From CAZCCM01 sp964616165 (GTDB lineage Bacteria > Bacillota > Clostridia > TANB77 > CAG-508), in NCBI GenBank assembly GCA_964616165.1, contig CAZTTS010000004.1, positions 1-64,000 on the forward strand: DNA of 64,000 bases, written 5' to 3'. The first letter of the stretch is position 1. The number at the start of each line of letters is the position of its first letter. This document shows, piece by piece, positions 48,627-56,528 of the stretch. The position numbers and the translations under genes are program-made. The notes beneath the pieces were generated by a model. The model saw only the letters and a program-made list of their open reading frames with translations. It was not told the DNA's origin and ran no database searches.

Positions 48627-51009
48627 TATTCTTTATTCCTCTTTTCTCAGAATATTTTTTTAATTTCTCATAAACTAAATAATTAACTGTACCTTTTGGA
48701 TATTCACCACTCACATTAATCTTTCCACTTGGTACACCAGTTAAAATTTCAATTCCTTCATCTATCGTACTTATAGAATATATATGAAACTCTTCTTTTT
48801 CTACAGATTCAATTATTTCATCCGATAAGTGTAAATTATCAACATTTTGTTGTGGTATTATAACACCTTGACCACCTGTAAAACCTTTTAATTTACAAAT
48901 TTGGTAGAAACCTTGTATTTTTTCATTTACACCACCAATTGGTTGTATAAAGCCTTTTTGATTTATAGATCCTGTTACTGCAATTTCTTGTGATAATGGA
49001 AGATCAGCTAATGATGACAATACTGCATAAATTTCAGCTGATGAAGCACTATCTCCATCTATTTCTCCATATAATTGTTCAAAAACAATACTTGCTGTTA
49101 ATGCTAATGGGAAGTTTTGTGCAAATTTTTCTCCTAAATATCCAGAAATAATTAAGATACCTTTTGAATGTGAAGGTCCTGACATCTCAATTTCTCTTTC
49201 AATATTTATTATCCCTCTATTTCCTAAAAATGTGTTTGCTGTAATTTTAGATGGTTTACCAAAAGCATAATCTCCAAAAGATATAACACTCAAACCATTT
49301 ATTTGTCCTATTTTAGAACCTTTTGTATCAATAAGTAATAAGTCTTTTTCTATCATTTCTGTTAATCTATTATCATACTTTTTGATTCTATCAATTCTTT
49401 CTTCAAAAGCTTTCAAAATATATTCTTCAGTTATTAATTTTTTATTATCTGCTCTTGCCCATGTTGAGGCTTCTGCAACAAGCTTTCCAATTTCAGCAAA
49501 ATTAGTTGATAGTTTTTCTTTTTCTTCTGCTAATTTTGATGCATATTCTATAACTCTTGCCATTGCTACATCATTTAATGGTAATAATCCTTCCTGTGTG
49601 CAATATGAAGCTATAAATTTCGATAATTTATCTACATTTTCTTTTGACTTAATAGCTGTTTCTTCAAACTCAACTTTTATTTTAAATAATTTTTTAAAAT
49701 CAGTATCATTTTGAAGTAAAAATTGATAAGCATCTGCATGCCCTATAAGGATTACTTTAACATCAAGTGGCATATGTTCAGGTTTTAGGGTTACAAGTAA
49801 CATGGAAATTTTTTGTTCAGAACTACTTTCCATACCAAGCTTTTCAACTTTTAAAGCTCTTTTTAATATTTCATAAGCCATAGGAGTTGATAATAATTCT
49901 TTTACTTGAAAAACAATATATCCTCCATTAGCTTTGTGTAGTAAACCTGGTTTAATTTTTTTATAATCTGTTACTAATGTTCCAAATTTATTTTCATAAT
50001 CTACTTTTCCAAAAATATTTTCAAAAGTATAATTAATATCCATAATAACTGGAGCACCTTGAATTTCTGAATTATCTATAAAAAGATTTACTTCATAATT
50101 TTCCCAAGGCTTTGGCTGTTGATGCATCTGATTTGCAGCCCCTTCCGAAAAATCTCTTTTTAAAAATTCATCTAAATTATCTAGTAAGTCATCTTTTACA
50201 GCCTTTAAAAAATATATTATTTTTTTATTATCTTTAAATTTAGCTAATATTGGAACCAATTGTTTGTCAATAATTATATCAGCAATTCTTTTTTGCCAGT
50301 TTTTTAGATTTCCGTCTTTTTTTAATTCTAATTCTTTTATTTCTGCTAAAGCTTCAAAAATATCATTTTGTATATGTTTTGACTTATTCTCAAATTCAAT
50401 TTTGATTTTACTATCTAGTTTTTCAAAATCACCTTGAGATAATGTTATGCCATCAATAATTGGAAGCATAAACACACCATTCGTACTCTCTATAACTTCA
50501 AAACCTTGAGGCTTGGTTTTTTTGTTTAATTTATTTATAACTTCTTTTTTTTCTTTATCAAACTCTTGATTTATAACTACTTTTTCTTTTTCTAGTTCTT
50601 CTTCTTTAAATGCATCTTGTAAATAGGTTCTAATAGTTGAAATAAAAGCATTCATTGAATTTTTAAATTCTAAGCCTCCACCAGCTTCTAATCTAATAGA
50701 TATTGGTTCATTTGGATTAGCAAAATTATATACATAGCACCAATCATCTGGCGTTTCTCTGTTTTTTGCTTTTTCTACTAGGTATCTTCTAATATACATT
50801 GTTTTTCCAACACCAGTTGGTCCTTCAAAGAATATATTATATCCTTTTACATTAATATCTAAACCAAAATCAAATGCCTTAATCCCTCTTTCTTGTCCAT
50901 AAATTAATTCTGTTGTATCTAAAACAGTGTCTAATGGATTAAAATTAACATCTTTCGGATTTGTTTTTGCTTTTAAATCTTTTGGCAACAACCTATTTTT
51001 CCTAATCAT
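48613..51009 (-). CDS. Lon-type AAA+ protease (LonB/YcbZ-like)
   Basis: ATP-dependent serine protease of family S16. The 798-residue product has Walker A FEGPTGVGKTMYIRRYL (about 61-77), an inserted helical region (about 110-300) and an AAA core with KANGGYIVFQVKELLSTP. The C-terminal Lon protease domain has the catalytic Ser in GDSASSAEI (about 675-683) and Lys in GGVNEKIQGFYQI (about 715). It lacks the N-terminal LAN domain of LonA, which together with the insertion places it in the LonB/Lon-homologue group. The downstream coiled-coil gene overlaps by 14 bp. Confidence 0.92.
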   Translation of the reverse strand: MIRKNRLLPKDLKAKTNPKDVNFNPLDTVLDTTELIYGQERGIKAFDFGLDINVKGYNIFFEGPTGVGKTMYIRRYLVEKAKNRETPDDWCYVYNFANPNEPISIRLEAGGGLEFKNSMNAFISTIRTYLQDAFKEEELEKEKVVINQEFDKEKKEVINKLNKKTKPQGFEVIESTNGVFMLPIIDGITLSQGDFEKLDSKIKIEFENKSKHIQNDIFEALAEIKELELKKDGNLKNWQKRIADIIIDKQLVPILAKFKDNKKIIYFLKAVKDDLLDNLDEFLKRDFSEGAANQMHQQPKPWENYEVNLFIDNSEIQGAPVIMDINYTFENIFGKVDYENKFGTLVTDYKKIKPGLLHKANGGYIVFQVKELLSTPMAYEILKRALKVEKLGMESSSEQKISMLLVTLKPEHMPLDVKVILIGHADAYQFLLQNDTDFKKLFKIKVEFEETAIKSKENVDKLSKFIASYCTQEGLLPLNDVAMARVIEYASKLAEEKEKLSTNFAEIGKLVAEASTWARADNKKLITEEYILKAFEERIDRIKKYDNRLTEMIEKDLLLIDTKGSKIGQINGLSVISFGDYAFGKPSKITANTFLGNRGIINIEREIEMSGPSHSKGILIISGYLGEKFAQNFPLALTASIVFEQLYGEIDGDSASSAEIYAVLSSLADLPLSQEIAVTGSINQKGFIQPIGGVNEKIQGFYQICKLKGFTGGQGVIIPQQNVDNLHLSDEIIESVEKEEFHIYSISTIDEGIEILTGVPSGKINVSGEYPKGTVNYLVYEKLKKYSEKRGIKNNEVK

Positions 51010-51237
51010 TTTGGCCCTCTTTTGTATATTACTTATATTTTTTCTTATGTCTATTATATTTTTTTTAATCTACTTTTTCAAGTGAAAACATTAAATAAAA
51101 CTTAGTATTTTTTAATTGTTAATTAAATTTTTAAATAAACAATTTAATTCTTGAAATCCTTAATTAAATCTTCAATAAAATTCTCAATTAACTCCCTTAA
51201 ATCTTCAATTAAAATTATATATACTTAATAATATATA

Positions 51238-51270
51238 AAAAAAGAGGGTTAATTTAACCCCCTTTTAGTT
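51238..51270 (-). terminator. Terminator of membrane-cassette gene 1
   Basis: Stem GGGGGTTAA / TTAACCCTC (near-perfect) followed by TTTTTTTATA on the transcribed strand. The interval 51010-51237 upstream of it is AT-rich with no gene that I can support. Confidence 0.8.
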
Positions 51271-51281
51271 TTTGTTGCCAA

Positions 51282-51662
51282 TTACATAACAAATATTAAT
51301 CTTATGAAGATATGAAAAATCAACAAAAGAATTGCTATTAGGGCAAATCCAAATGTAATATACCGAACTGTTATTGTGTCTGAAAACATTGCCCATATTA
51401 TTACATATCCTACGATCAATGCTAGCATGGGTTCTATAAGGCCTCCTAAAAACGGAAACACATAGGGCATATCAAAAAGAAGATATGCTGCTCCTATCCC
51501 CACAGCCAGAAACATAACAATTCCTGCCAGTACTTGTAATTTATAGTAAGTAGCAGAAATCTCTCTTGCTAAATAATGCATTGCTGCTAAAGCAAAAAAA
51601 GATATCAGTACTCTAATAACTCCAAGCACAATCGGACTAGCTCCCTGTAATAACTGACTCAT
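51282..51662 (-). CDS. Small multi-pass membrane protein, cassette gene 1
   Basis: Unrecognised 126-residue protein with four predicted transmembrane helices (about 9-30, 42-62, 68-90, 100-124). Good AGAGGAG ribosome-binding site, own extended -10 promoter and own terminator. Codon use differs from neighbouring core genes: an in-frame CGG (51363-51365, codon 100) is read through as sense, because the frame after it continues a hydrophobic helix (ITFGFALIAILLL). It belongs to a run of four similar-sized membrane protein genes with similar control regions. Confidence 0.8.
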   Translation of the reverse strand: MSQLLQGASPIVLGVIRVLISFFALAAMHYLAREISATYYKLQVLAGIVMFLAVGIGAAYLLFDMPYVFPFLGGLIEPMLALIVGYVIIWAMFSDTITVRYITFGFALIAILLLIFHIFIRLIFVM

Positions 51663-51722
51663 AGTGTTCTCCTCTCTAGTAACAATCGTTCAAAAGATAA
51701 TATTCTATAAATCTTACTTAAT

Positions 51723-51732
51723 ATTATACCAC
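51723..51732 (-). promoter_or_regulatory. Extended -10 promoter of cassette gene 1
   Basis: TGTGGTATAATATTAAG, with -10 TATAAT at 51723-51728 and the TGTGG extension upstream. The motif recurs before the other three cassette genes. Confidence 0.7.
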
Positions 51733-51793
51733 AAAAGTGTGTTAGTTTCTATTAATTACTAAATAAAATCTAGTATTAGAAGGAAATTAGGTT

Positions 51794-51826
51794 AAATAAA
51801 ATTAAATAAAATTAAATAAAATTAAA
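51794..51826. repeat. Short AT tandem repeat (AAATAAAATT)
   Basis: A little over three perfect copies of a 10-bp unit in the spacer between cassette genes 1 and 2. Confidence 0.8.
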
Positions 51827-51850
51827 TTGAATAAATTAATATTAAACATA

Positions 51851-51881
51851 AAAAAGGAGAGACTTAGAGTCTCTCCTTTAA
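51851..51881 (-). terminator. Terminator of membrane-cassette gene 2
   Basis: Stem AAAGGAGAGACT / AGTCTCTCCTTT with a T tract on the transcribed strand, directly after the gene. Confidence 0.85.
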
Positions 51882-51886
51882 TAGCT

Positions 51887-52291
51887 CTATCTTAGTATTA
51901 GATACATAAGATAATGCAGTCCTAGCACCAATGCAGGTAATGTTATTACTAATATAAAGAGAAATTTTTCTTTTTTCCCTTTGGGATGTAATGGACCATC
52001 AGACACAAGCTTTGCCACTATAATAAAGGCACTGTATGCAAATACTAATCCTTCAAGAATAGGATATATTAAAAAACCAAGTATTTGCCAACCTGCTAAA
52101 AGTCCCCACATTGCTAAAACAAGTAAAACAACATAAAGTAGATTTATCCACTTTTTCTTTTTCTCTTGTTTTAAAACCCGAGTTTTTAGTAGATACCATT
52201 GACCAAACATAATGCCGGTCACAGACACGATCTTTCCTAGTGCTTGCAAGCACACGAAAAGAAGTTCTAAAAAAATTTTTAGGATGTACAT
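51887..52291 (-). CDS. Small multi-pass membrane protein, cassette gene 2
   Basis: Unrecognised 134-residue protein with four predicted helices. After the first helix a charged loop reads QWYLLKTRVLKQEKKKKW (residues 31-48), closely matching cassette gene 3 (QWYLIRNRIIRDEKKEKW at the same residue numbers), so the two are paralogues. Codon 38 in both is the rare CGG. The C-terminal part has HPKGKKEKF then a last helix. GGAGG ribosome-binding site 9 bases before ATG. Its leader contains an 18-bp perfect palindrome. Confidence 0.82.
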   Translation of the reverse strand: MYILKIFLELLFVCLQALGKIVSVTGIMFGQWYLLKTRVLKQEKKKKWINLLYVVLLVLAMWGLLAGWQILGFLIYPILEGLVFAYSAFIIVAKLVSDGPLHPKGKKEKFLFILVITLPALVLGLHYLMYLILR

Positions 52292-52316
52292 AGTAATGCA
52301 CCTCCATATAATATTT

Positions 52317-52334
52317 CGATATAATATTATATCG
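52317..52334. promoter_or_regulatory. 18-bp perfect palindrome in the leader of cassette gene 2
   Basis: CGATATAATATTATATCG is fully self-complementary and lies between the -10 (52354-52359) and the ribosome-binding site. It may be an operator or an mRNA hairpin. Confidence 0.6.
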
Positions 52335-52353
52335 ATAAAAAGGCTATGCTTAT

Positions 52354-52363
52354 ATTATAGCAC
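52354..52363 (-). promoter_or_regulatory. Extended -10 promoter of cassette gene 2
   Basis: TGTGCTATAATATAAG, -10 TATAAT at 52354-52359. Confidence 0.65.
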
Positions 52364-52467
52364 AAAAAAGCTTGAATTTCTACTTTTCTCTAACAAACAT
52401 CTTTAACAAAAAACATATAATTTATTTTTGAAATGAAAATTTTATCATATTAAATTTTATAAATATA

Positions 52468-52500
52468 AAAAAAGAGAGATTATTAATCTCTCTTTTTTAT
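52468..52500 (-). terminator. Terminator of membrane-cassette gene 3
   Basis: Stem AAAGAGAGATTA / TAATCTCTCTTT with a T tract, just beyond the gene. Confidence 0.85.
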
Positions 52501-52518
52501 GATTTCTCCACAATTATT

Positions 52519-52908
52519 TTATTGAAGAAAGAACTGTACCATCATAATAACGTATGGTTCCATGCAAACTGCATACAATGCTGCTACATCTCTAGATTCA
52601 GTTGGCATTTTTTCATTTGCCATGAAAAGAATGAATGCAGATGTGGATAATGTTGCAAAAATCACCCCGTCTAAAAAGGGCTGTGTTATATATGAAAGCA
52701 AAATCCAATGCCTTAAAATTTCATATATAGCAACACTAAGTAAAATAACAATAGGTATGTACAACCACTTCTCTTTTTTCTCATCTCTTATGATCCGATT
52801 CCTAATTAGGTACCATTGGTTGTAAAGTATTACACTAATAACCAAAGTCTTTGCCAAACTCTTCAAAATAAAGAAAAAGGCCTCCACAATAAATGCAAGA
52901 TCTTTCAT
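52519..52908 (-). CDS. Small multi-pass membrane protein, cassette gene 3
   Basis: Unrecognised 129-residue protein with four predicted helices. Residues 31-48 align without gaps to cassette gene 2, including Arg38 encoded by CGG (52795-52797). The following ILLSVAIYEILRHWILLSYI parallels the VLLVLAMWGLLAGWQILGFL segment of gene 2. AAGGAG ribosome-binding site, own promoter and terminator. Function is unknown. Confidence 0.82.
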   Translation of the reverse strand: MKDLAFIVEAFFFILKSLAKTLVISVILYNQWYLIRNRIIRDEKKEKWLYIPIVILLSVAIYEILRHWILLSYITQPFLDGVIFATLSTSAFILFMANEKMPTESRDVAALYAVCMEPYVIMMVQFFLQ

Positions 52909-52959
52909 TTTCTTTCTCCTTATACTAGTTTAATAATGAACACAAATATACTTAAATAT

Positions 52960-52969
52960 ATTATACCAC
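52960..52969 (-). promoter_or_regulatory. Extended -10 promoter of cassette gene 3
   Basis: TGTGGTATAATATATTTAAG, -10 TATAAT at 52960-52965. Confidence 0.7.
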
Positions 52970-53047
52970 ATTTCTTCTAAAACTCCTATACTTCAACTAC
53001 ACTAGATTAATTTTTCTAGCTGTTAAAATTTATAAATCTCTACAAAG

Positions 53048-53077
53048 AAAGAAGGAAAGACAAGTAGCCTTTCCTTC
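53048..53077 (-). terminator. Terminator of membrane-cassette gene 4
   Basis: Stem AGAAGGAAAG / CTTTCCTTCT followed by T-rich sequence on the transcribed strand. Confidence 0.75.
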
Positions 53078-53096
53078 TAAGTGGGTGTATTTTTCT

Positions 53097-53447
53097 CTAC
53101 GAAATGTAGAGTCCATACACTAGCAGTTCCAGAAGCATCACCAGAGGAACGATCAAAGATTTTATTAGAATTTTGTCATCCTTCATGGTTTTCAGAGAAA
53201 CTCCCAAAACAACCAAATGTGCTATAGGAATACTCAGAACTGTTTCTTGAACTTTGTATGCTTCCCATACAGGAAACATAATTGCGAAGCCTGTTGCGAT
53301 CACAGATACTATGACATACCACAAAAGCATAATCCGCTTGTTAGCGGCCTCTTCCTTCACAAGCAACTTGTTTAGGAGAAACAACTGCAGAGCCATAACA
53401 ACTGCCAAAACGACAACCTTACCGATGAACATTAAAACGTACGACAT
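53097..53447 (-). CDS. Small multi-pass membrane protein, cassette gene 4
   Basis: Unrecognised 116-residue protein with four predicted helices. The loop LQLFLLNKLLVKEEAANKRI parallels QWYLLKTRVLKQEKKKKW of gene 2, suggesting distant paralogy. The ATG at 53447 is chosen because GGAGGAAG precedes it; the frame is open to 53531 but without a start signal. Base composition is visibly richer in G and C than in neighbouring core genes, and one Arg codon is CGG (53334-53336). First gene of the four-gene array in transcriptional direction. Confidence 0.8.
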   Translation of the reverse strand: MSYVLMFIGKVVVLAVVMALQLFLLNKLLVKEEAANKRIMLLWYVIVSVIATGFAIMFPVWEAYKVQETVLSIPIAHLVVLGVSLKTMKDDKILIKSLIVPLVMLLELLVYGLYIS

Positions 53448-53510
53448 ACTTCTTCCTCCACTTCTTTTCTTATTCAATATTTTGAAACAGTAAATAAACT
53501 GCTTACTTAT

Positions 53511-53520
53511 ATTATACCAT
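53511..53520 (-). promoter_or_regulatory. Extended -10 promoter of cassette gene 4
   Basis: TATGGTATAATATAAGTAAG, -10 TATAAT at 53511-53516. The downstream TAAGTAAG is shared with gene 1. Confidence 0.65.
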
Positions 53521-53584
53521 AAATTAAGCATATTCTGCCAAATGTATACTTATTTTTTATTAAATTGTAATATCAATAATATAA

Positions 53585-53623
53585 AACCACCTTTTACAGC
53601 ATTTTCTATAATAAGGTGGTTAT
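53585..53623 (-). terminator. Terminator after the second acyl-CoA synthetase gene
   Basis: Stem AACCACCTT / AAGGTGGTT with a long AT loop, then T-rich sequence, 60 bp beyond the gene. Confidence 0.65.
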
Positions 53624-53682
53624 TGTTTAGTTCATTAGTCGTAATATAAAATTTAAATATCTAAATAATTTTCAAACATTTA

Positions 53683-55428
53683 TTATTTTATTAATACCTT
53701 TTCTATTTTTTTCATTTCTTCATATCTTTTAATTTTTCTAGTTGTTGTTTTAATTAATTCTTCTTTGCTTAAATATATTTCTTTAATATATTTATATGTT
53801 GAATGTTTCTTATTAACTTTTTTTACTTCTTTCCAAAGAATATCGTGAATTTTTGATTCTTCAATTCCTTCAAAATGTTCTTCATTATATACTATTTTTG
53901 CACATAATTTTAGATTAGTACTATCTCCTTTTTGAGGGGCGCCAAAAACCATAGATTCTTCTACCCCTGGTATTAAATTTAATACATTTTCTATTTCATC
54001 AGGATAGATGTTTTTCCCGTTTTTAAGTACAATCACTGTTTTCTTTCTTCCAGTTATAGATAAATAACCTTCTTCAGTAAATCTACCTAAATCTCCTGTT
54101 TTAAACCATCCATCTTCATCCATAGCTTCTTTTGTTGCTTCAATATCATTATGATATCCAATCATTACAGTAGGCCCTTTGACTAAAATTTCACCTTCAC
54201 CTGATTCATCAGAACTATCTATTTTTACTTTAACTTTAGGGAATATTTTACCAACAGTTCCAGGTTTTACATGAGGAGGATATCCAGCAGCTACAATAGG
54301 AGATGTTTCTGTAGCGCCATATCCTTGTGTTAATAATATTCCAATATTGTTATACCATTTTTGTACATCTTTTGATAATTCAGCTCCACCTGAAACAAAT
54401 AGTCTTACATTGCCTCCTAAAGATCTATGAATATCTTTAAAAATTTCTTTTCTTTTATCAATTCCGATTTTCATAAGCATTGAAGAAAGTCTAAGCCCTG
54501 CTCTAAATATATTATATTTCCCTTGCTTTTGTATTTCTTTAATTATGTTTTTTTGTATTCCTTCAAAAAGAAGAGGTACAGAAATCATGCAAGAAATTTG
54601 ATATTCTTTAATATTTTCTGCTAAATATCTTAGTCCATCTGCATATGTAATCATTGCGCCAGAATAATATGCATATAGGAATCCTACAGTTGCTTCAAAA
54701 ATATGAGATAAAGGTAGGAATGACAAAAATGTATCTCCTCTGCCTACATCAAAAACAGCTTGTATTCCAGCTACATTGGTACAAACAGATTTTTGAGACA
54801 ATGCTACCAATTTAGGATTTGAAGTTGTTGCAGATGTAAATATTAAAATAGAAGTAACATCAGGGTTAATTTCCAAATCACTATATTTTGTATTTCCTTT
54901 TTCAATAATTTTTGCGCCTTTTTCAACTAAGGCTTTATATGATTCTTCTTTCTTATTAGATTTATCTAAATCCATATTTATAAAATGTCGCAATTTAGAA
55001 TCTTTATTCTTTCTAACTTTGTTAATAATATCAGCATATTTTTTTGAATATATTATACCTTCAACTTCTGATTTTATAATTGCTGTTTCAATTTCTTCTG
55101 CTTTTAATGCTCTATCTAGTGGAACAACAATACCTAGTCCACAAGTAATCGTAGCATAAGCTACACTCCACTCATAACGATTCTCAGATATTATTGCAAT
55201 TTTTTTATTTTTTAATTCCATATCTAAAAGCATTGTTCCTAATGATTCATAATCTTTTATATATTGAGAATTACTTATAGTTCTATATTCTTTAATAGTT
55301 TTATCATTTCTCGTTTTATATTTAAAAGCTGGCCCATCACCAAATTTAATTAATGGACATTTAAAAAGTTCTCTAAAGTTTTTGATTTCCTCTATTTCAA
55401 CATCTGAAGAATAAATTATCTCAATCAT
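53683..55428 (-). CDS. AMP-binding acyl-CoA synthetase-like enzyme, second copy
   Basis: Paralogue of the enzyme at 13202, same adenylate-forming family. The 581-residue product has LIFTSATTSNPKLVALS (about 194-210) where the family consensus is TSGTTGxPK, so the first Gly is Ala and the second Ser. Other motifs are intact: QGYGATETSPI, GWFKTGDLGRF, SITGRKKTVIVLKNGKNIYP and the C-terminal KTTTRKIKRYEE with the catalytic Lys. Substrate is unknown. Monocistronic, between the membrane cassette and tsf. Confidence 0.88.
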   Translation of the reverse strand: MIEIIYSSDVEIEEIKNFRELFKCPLIKFGDGPAFKYKTRNDKTIKEYRTISNSQYIKDYESLGTMLLDMELKNKKIAIISENRYEWSVAYATITCGLGIVVPLDRALKAEEIETAIIKSEVEGIIYSKKYADIINKVRKNKDSKLRHFINMDLDKSNKKEESYKALVEKGAKIIEKGNTKYSDLEINPDVTSILIFTSATTSNPKLVALSQKSVCTNVAGIQAVFDVGRGDTFLSFLPLSHIFEATVGFLYAYYSGAMITYADGLRYLAENIKEYQISCMISVPLLFEGIQKNIIKEIQKQGKYNIFRAGLRLSSMLMKIGIDKRKEIFKDIHRSLGGNVRLFVSGGAELSKDVQKWYNNIGILLTQGYGATETSPIVAAGYPPHVKPGTVGKIFPKVKVKIDSSDESGEGEILVKGPTVMIGYHNDIEATKEAMDEDGWFKTGDLGRFTEEGYLSITGRKKTVIVLKNGKNIYPDEIENVLNLIPGVEESMVFGAPQKGDSTNLKLCAKIVYNEEHFEGIEESKIHDILWKEVKKVNKKHSTYKYIKEIYLSKEELIKTTTRKIKRYEEMKKIEKVLIK

Positions 55429-55572
55429 TGTTTACCTCTTTATATTTTTGCCTGTATTATATTTTTACCTGTATGTATTTTTGCCTGTATTATATTTATA
55501 TTGTATTTTAAATCATATACTATATTATATATTAATTAGTATTTTTTTCAATTAAAACATATGTTTAAAAAC

Positions 55573-55612
55573 AAATAAAAAAAGAATCTTAATTTTAAAG
55601 ATTCTTTTTATT
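55573..55612 (-). terminator. Intrinsic terminator after tsf
   Basis: Stem AAAGAATCTT / AAGATTCTTT with T tracts, 16 bp beyond the tsf stop. Confidence 0.8.
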
Positions 55613-55627
55613 TTTTTAGTTATATTT

Positions 55628-56506
55628 TTATGCATTCATTTGTTTTGCTACTTCTTCAGCAAAGTTTTCCTCTCTTTTTTCAAGTCCTTCACCTTTTTCA
55701 AGTCTTACAAAAGTTTTTATTTCTGCATTATTTGCTTTTAAATAATCTTCTATTTTCATTGAATTATCTTTAACATAAACTTGATCTACTAGCACAACTT
55801 CACCATAAAATAATTTATCTAATTTACTTTGTGCTATTTTTTCAGCTATATTTGCAGGTTTACCTTCATTTTTTACTTGTTCTGAATATATTTCTAATTC
55901 TTTTTTTACTCTATCTTCAGGAATTTCTTTTCTAAAAGTAAACTCTGGTCTCATTGCTGCTATTTGCAAACAGATGTTTTGTGCTACTTCTTCTGTCCCT
56001 TTAGTTAATTCAACTAGCACAGCTATTCTGCCTTCACCATGAACATATGTTTTTAAAACTCCATCACTTTCTATTCTTGTAAATCTTCTAAGATTCATAT
56101 TTTCACCAATCTTAGCAATCAAATCTGTTAATTTTTCTTCTACAGTTTTACCTTTTTCATATTCTAAAGCTTTTAAAGCTTCAACATCTTTCGGATTTTT
56201 TTCTGCAACAATTTTTGCAGTTGTTTCTACATATTCTCTAAATTCAGGATTTTTAGAAACAAAATCAGTTTCTGAATTTACTTCTATTACAACTCCTACT
56301 TTTTTATCTTCAGAAATATATGTATCAACTAAACCTTCTGCCGCTATTCTTGATGATTTTTTTGCAGCTTTTGTTATTCCTCTTTCTCTTAAAAGTTCTG
56401 CTGCTTTTTCTAAATCTCCATTAGTTTCCACTAGAACTTTTTTACAATCCATCATCCCAGCTCCAGTTAGTTCTCTTAATTCTTGTACTTGTTTTGCTGT
56501 TATCAT
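55628..56506 (-). CDS. tsf: Elongation factor Ts
   Basis: Guanine-nucleotide exchange factor for EF-Tu. The 292-residue product has the N-terminal UBA-like domain and signature VQELRELTGAGMMDCKKVL (residues 6-24), and the core with VIEVNSETDFVSKN (about 73-86). It ends with the dimerisation/C-terminal module. Normal length. It follows rpsB by 22 bp, the conserved rpsB-tsf order. Confidence 0.98.
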   Translation of the reverse strand: MITAKQVQELRELTGAGMMDCKKVLVETNGDLEKAAELLRERGITKAAKKSSRIAAEGLVDTYISEDKKVGVVIEVNSETDFVSKNPEFREYVETTAKIVAEKNPKDVEALKALEYEKGKTVEEKLTDLIAKIGENMNLRRFTRIESDGVLKTYVHGEGRIAVLVELTKGTEEVAQNICLQIAAMRPEFTFRKEIPEDRVKKELEIYSEQVKNEGKPANIAEKIAQSKLDKLFYGEVVLVDQVYVKDNSMKIEDYLKANNAEIKTFVRLEKGEGLEKREENFAEEVAKQMNA

Positions 56507-56528
56507 CTATTCCTCCTTTTTGCAAAAA

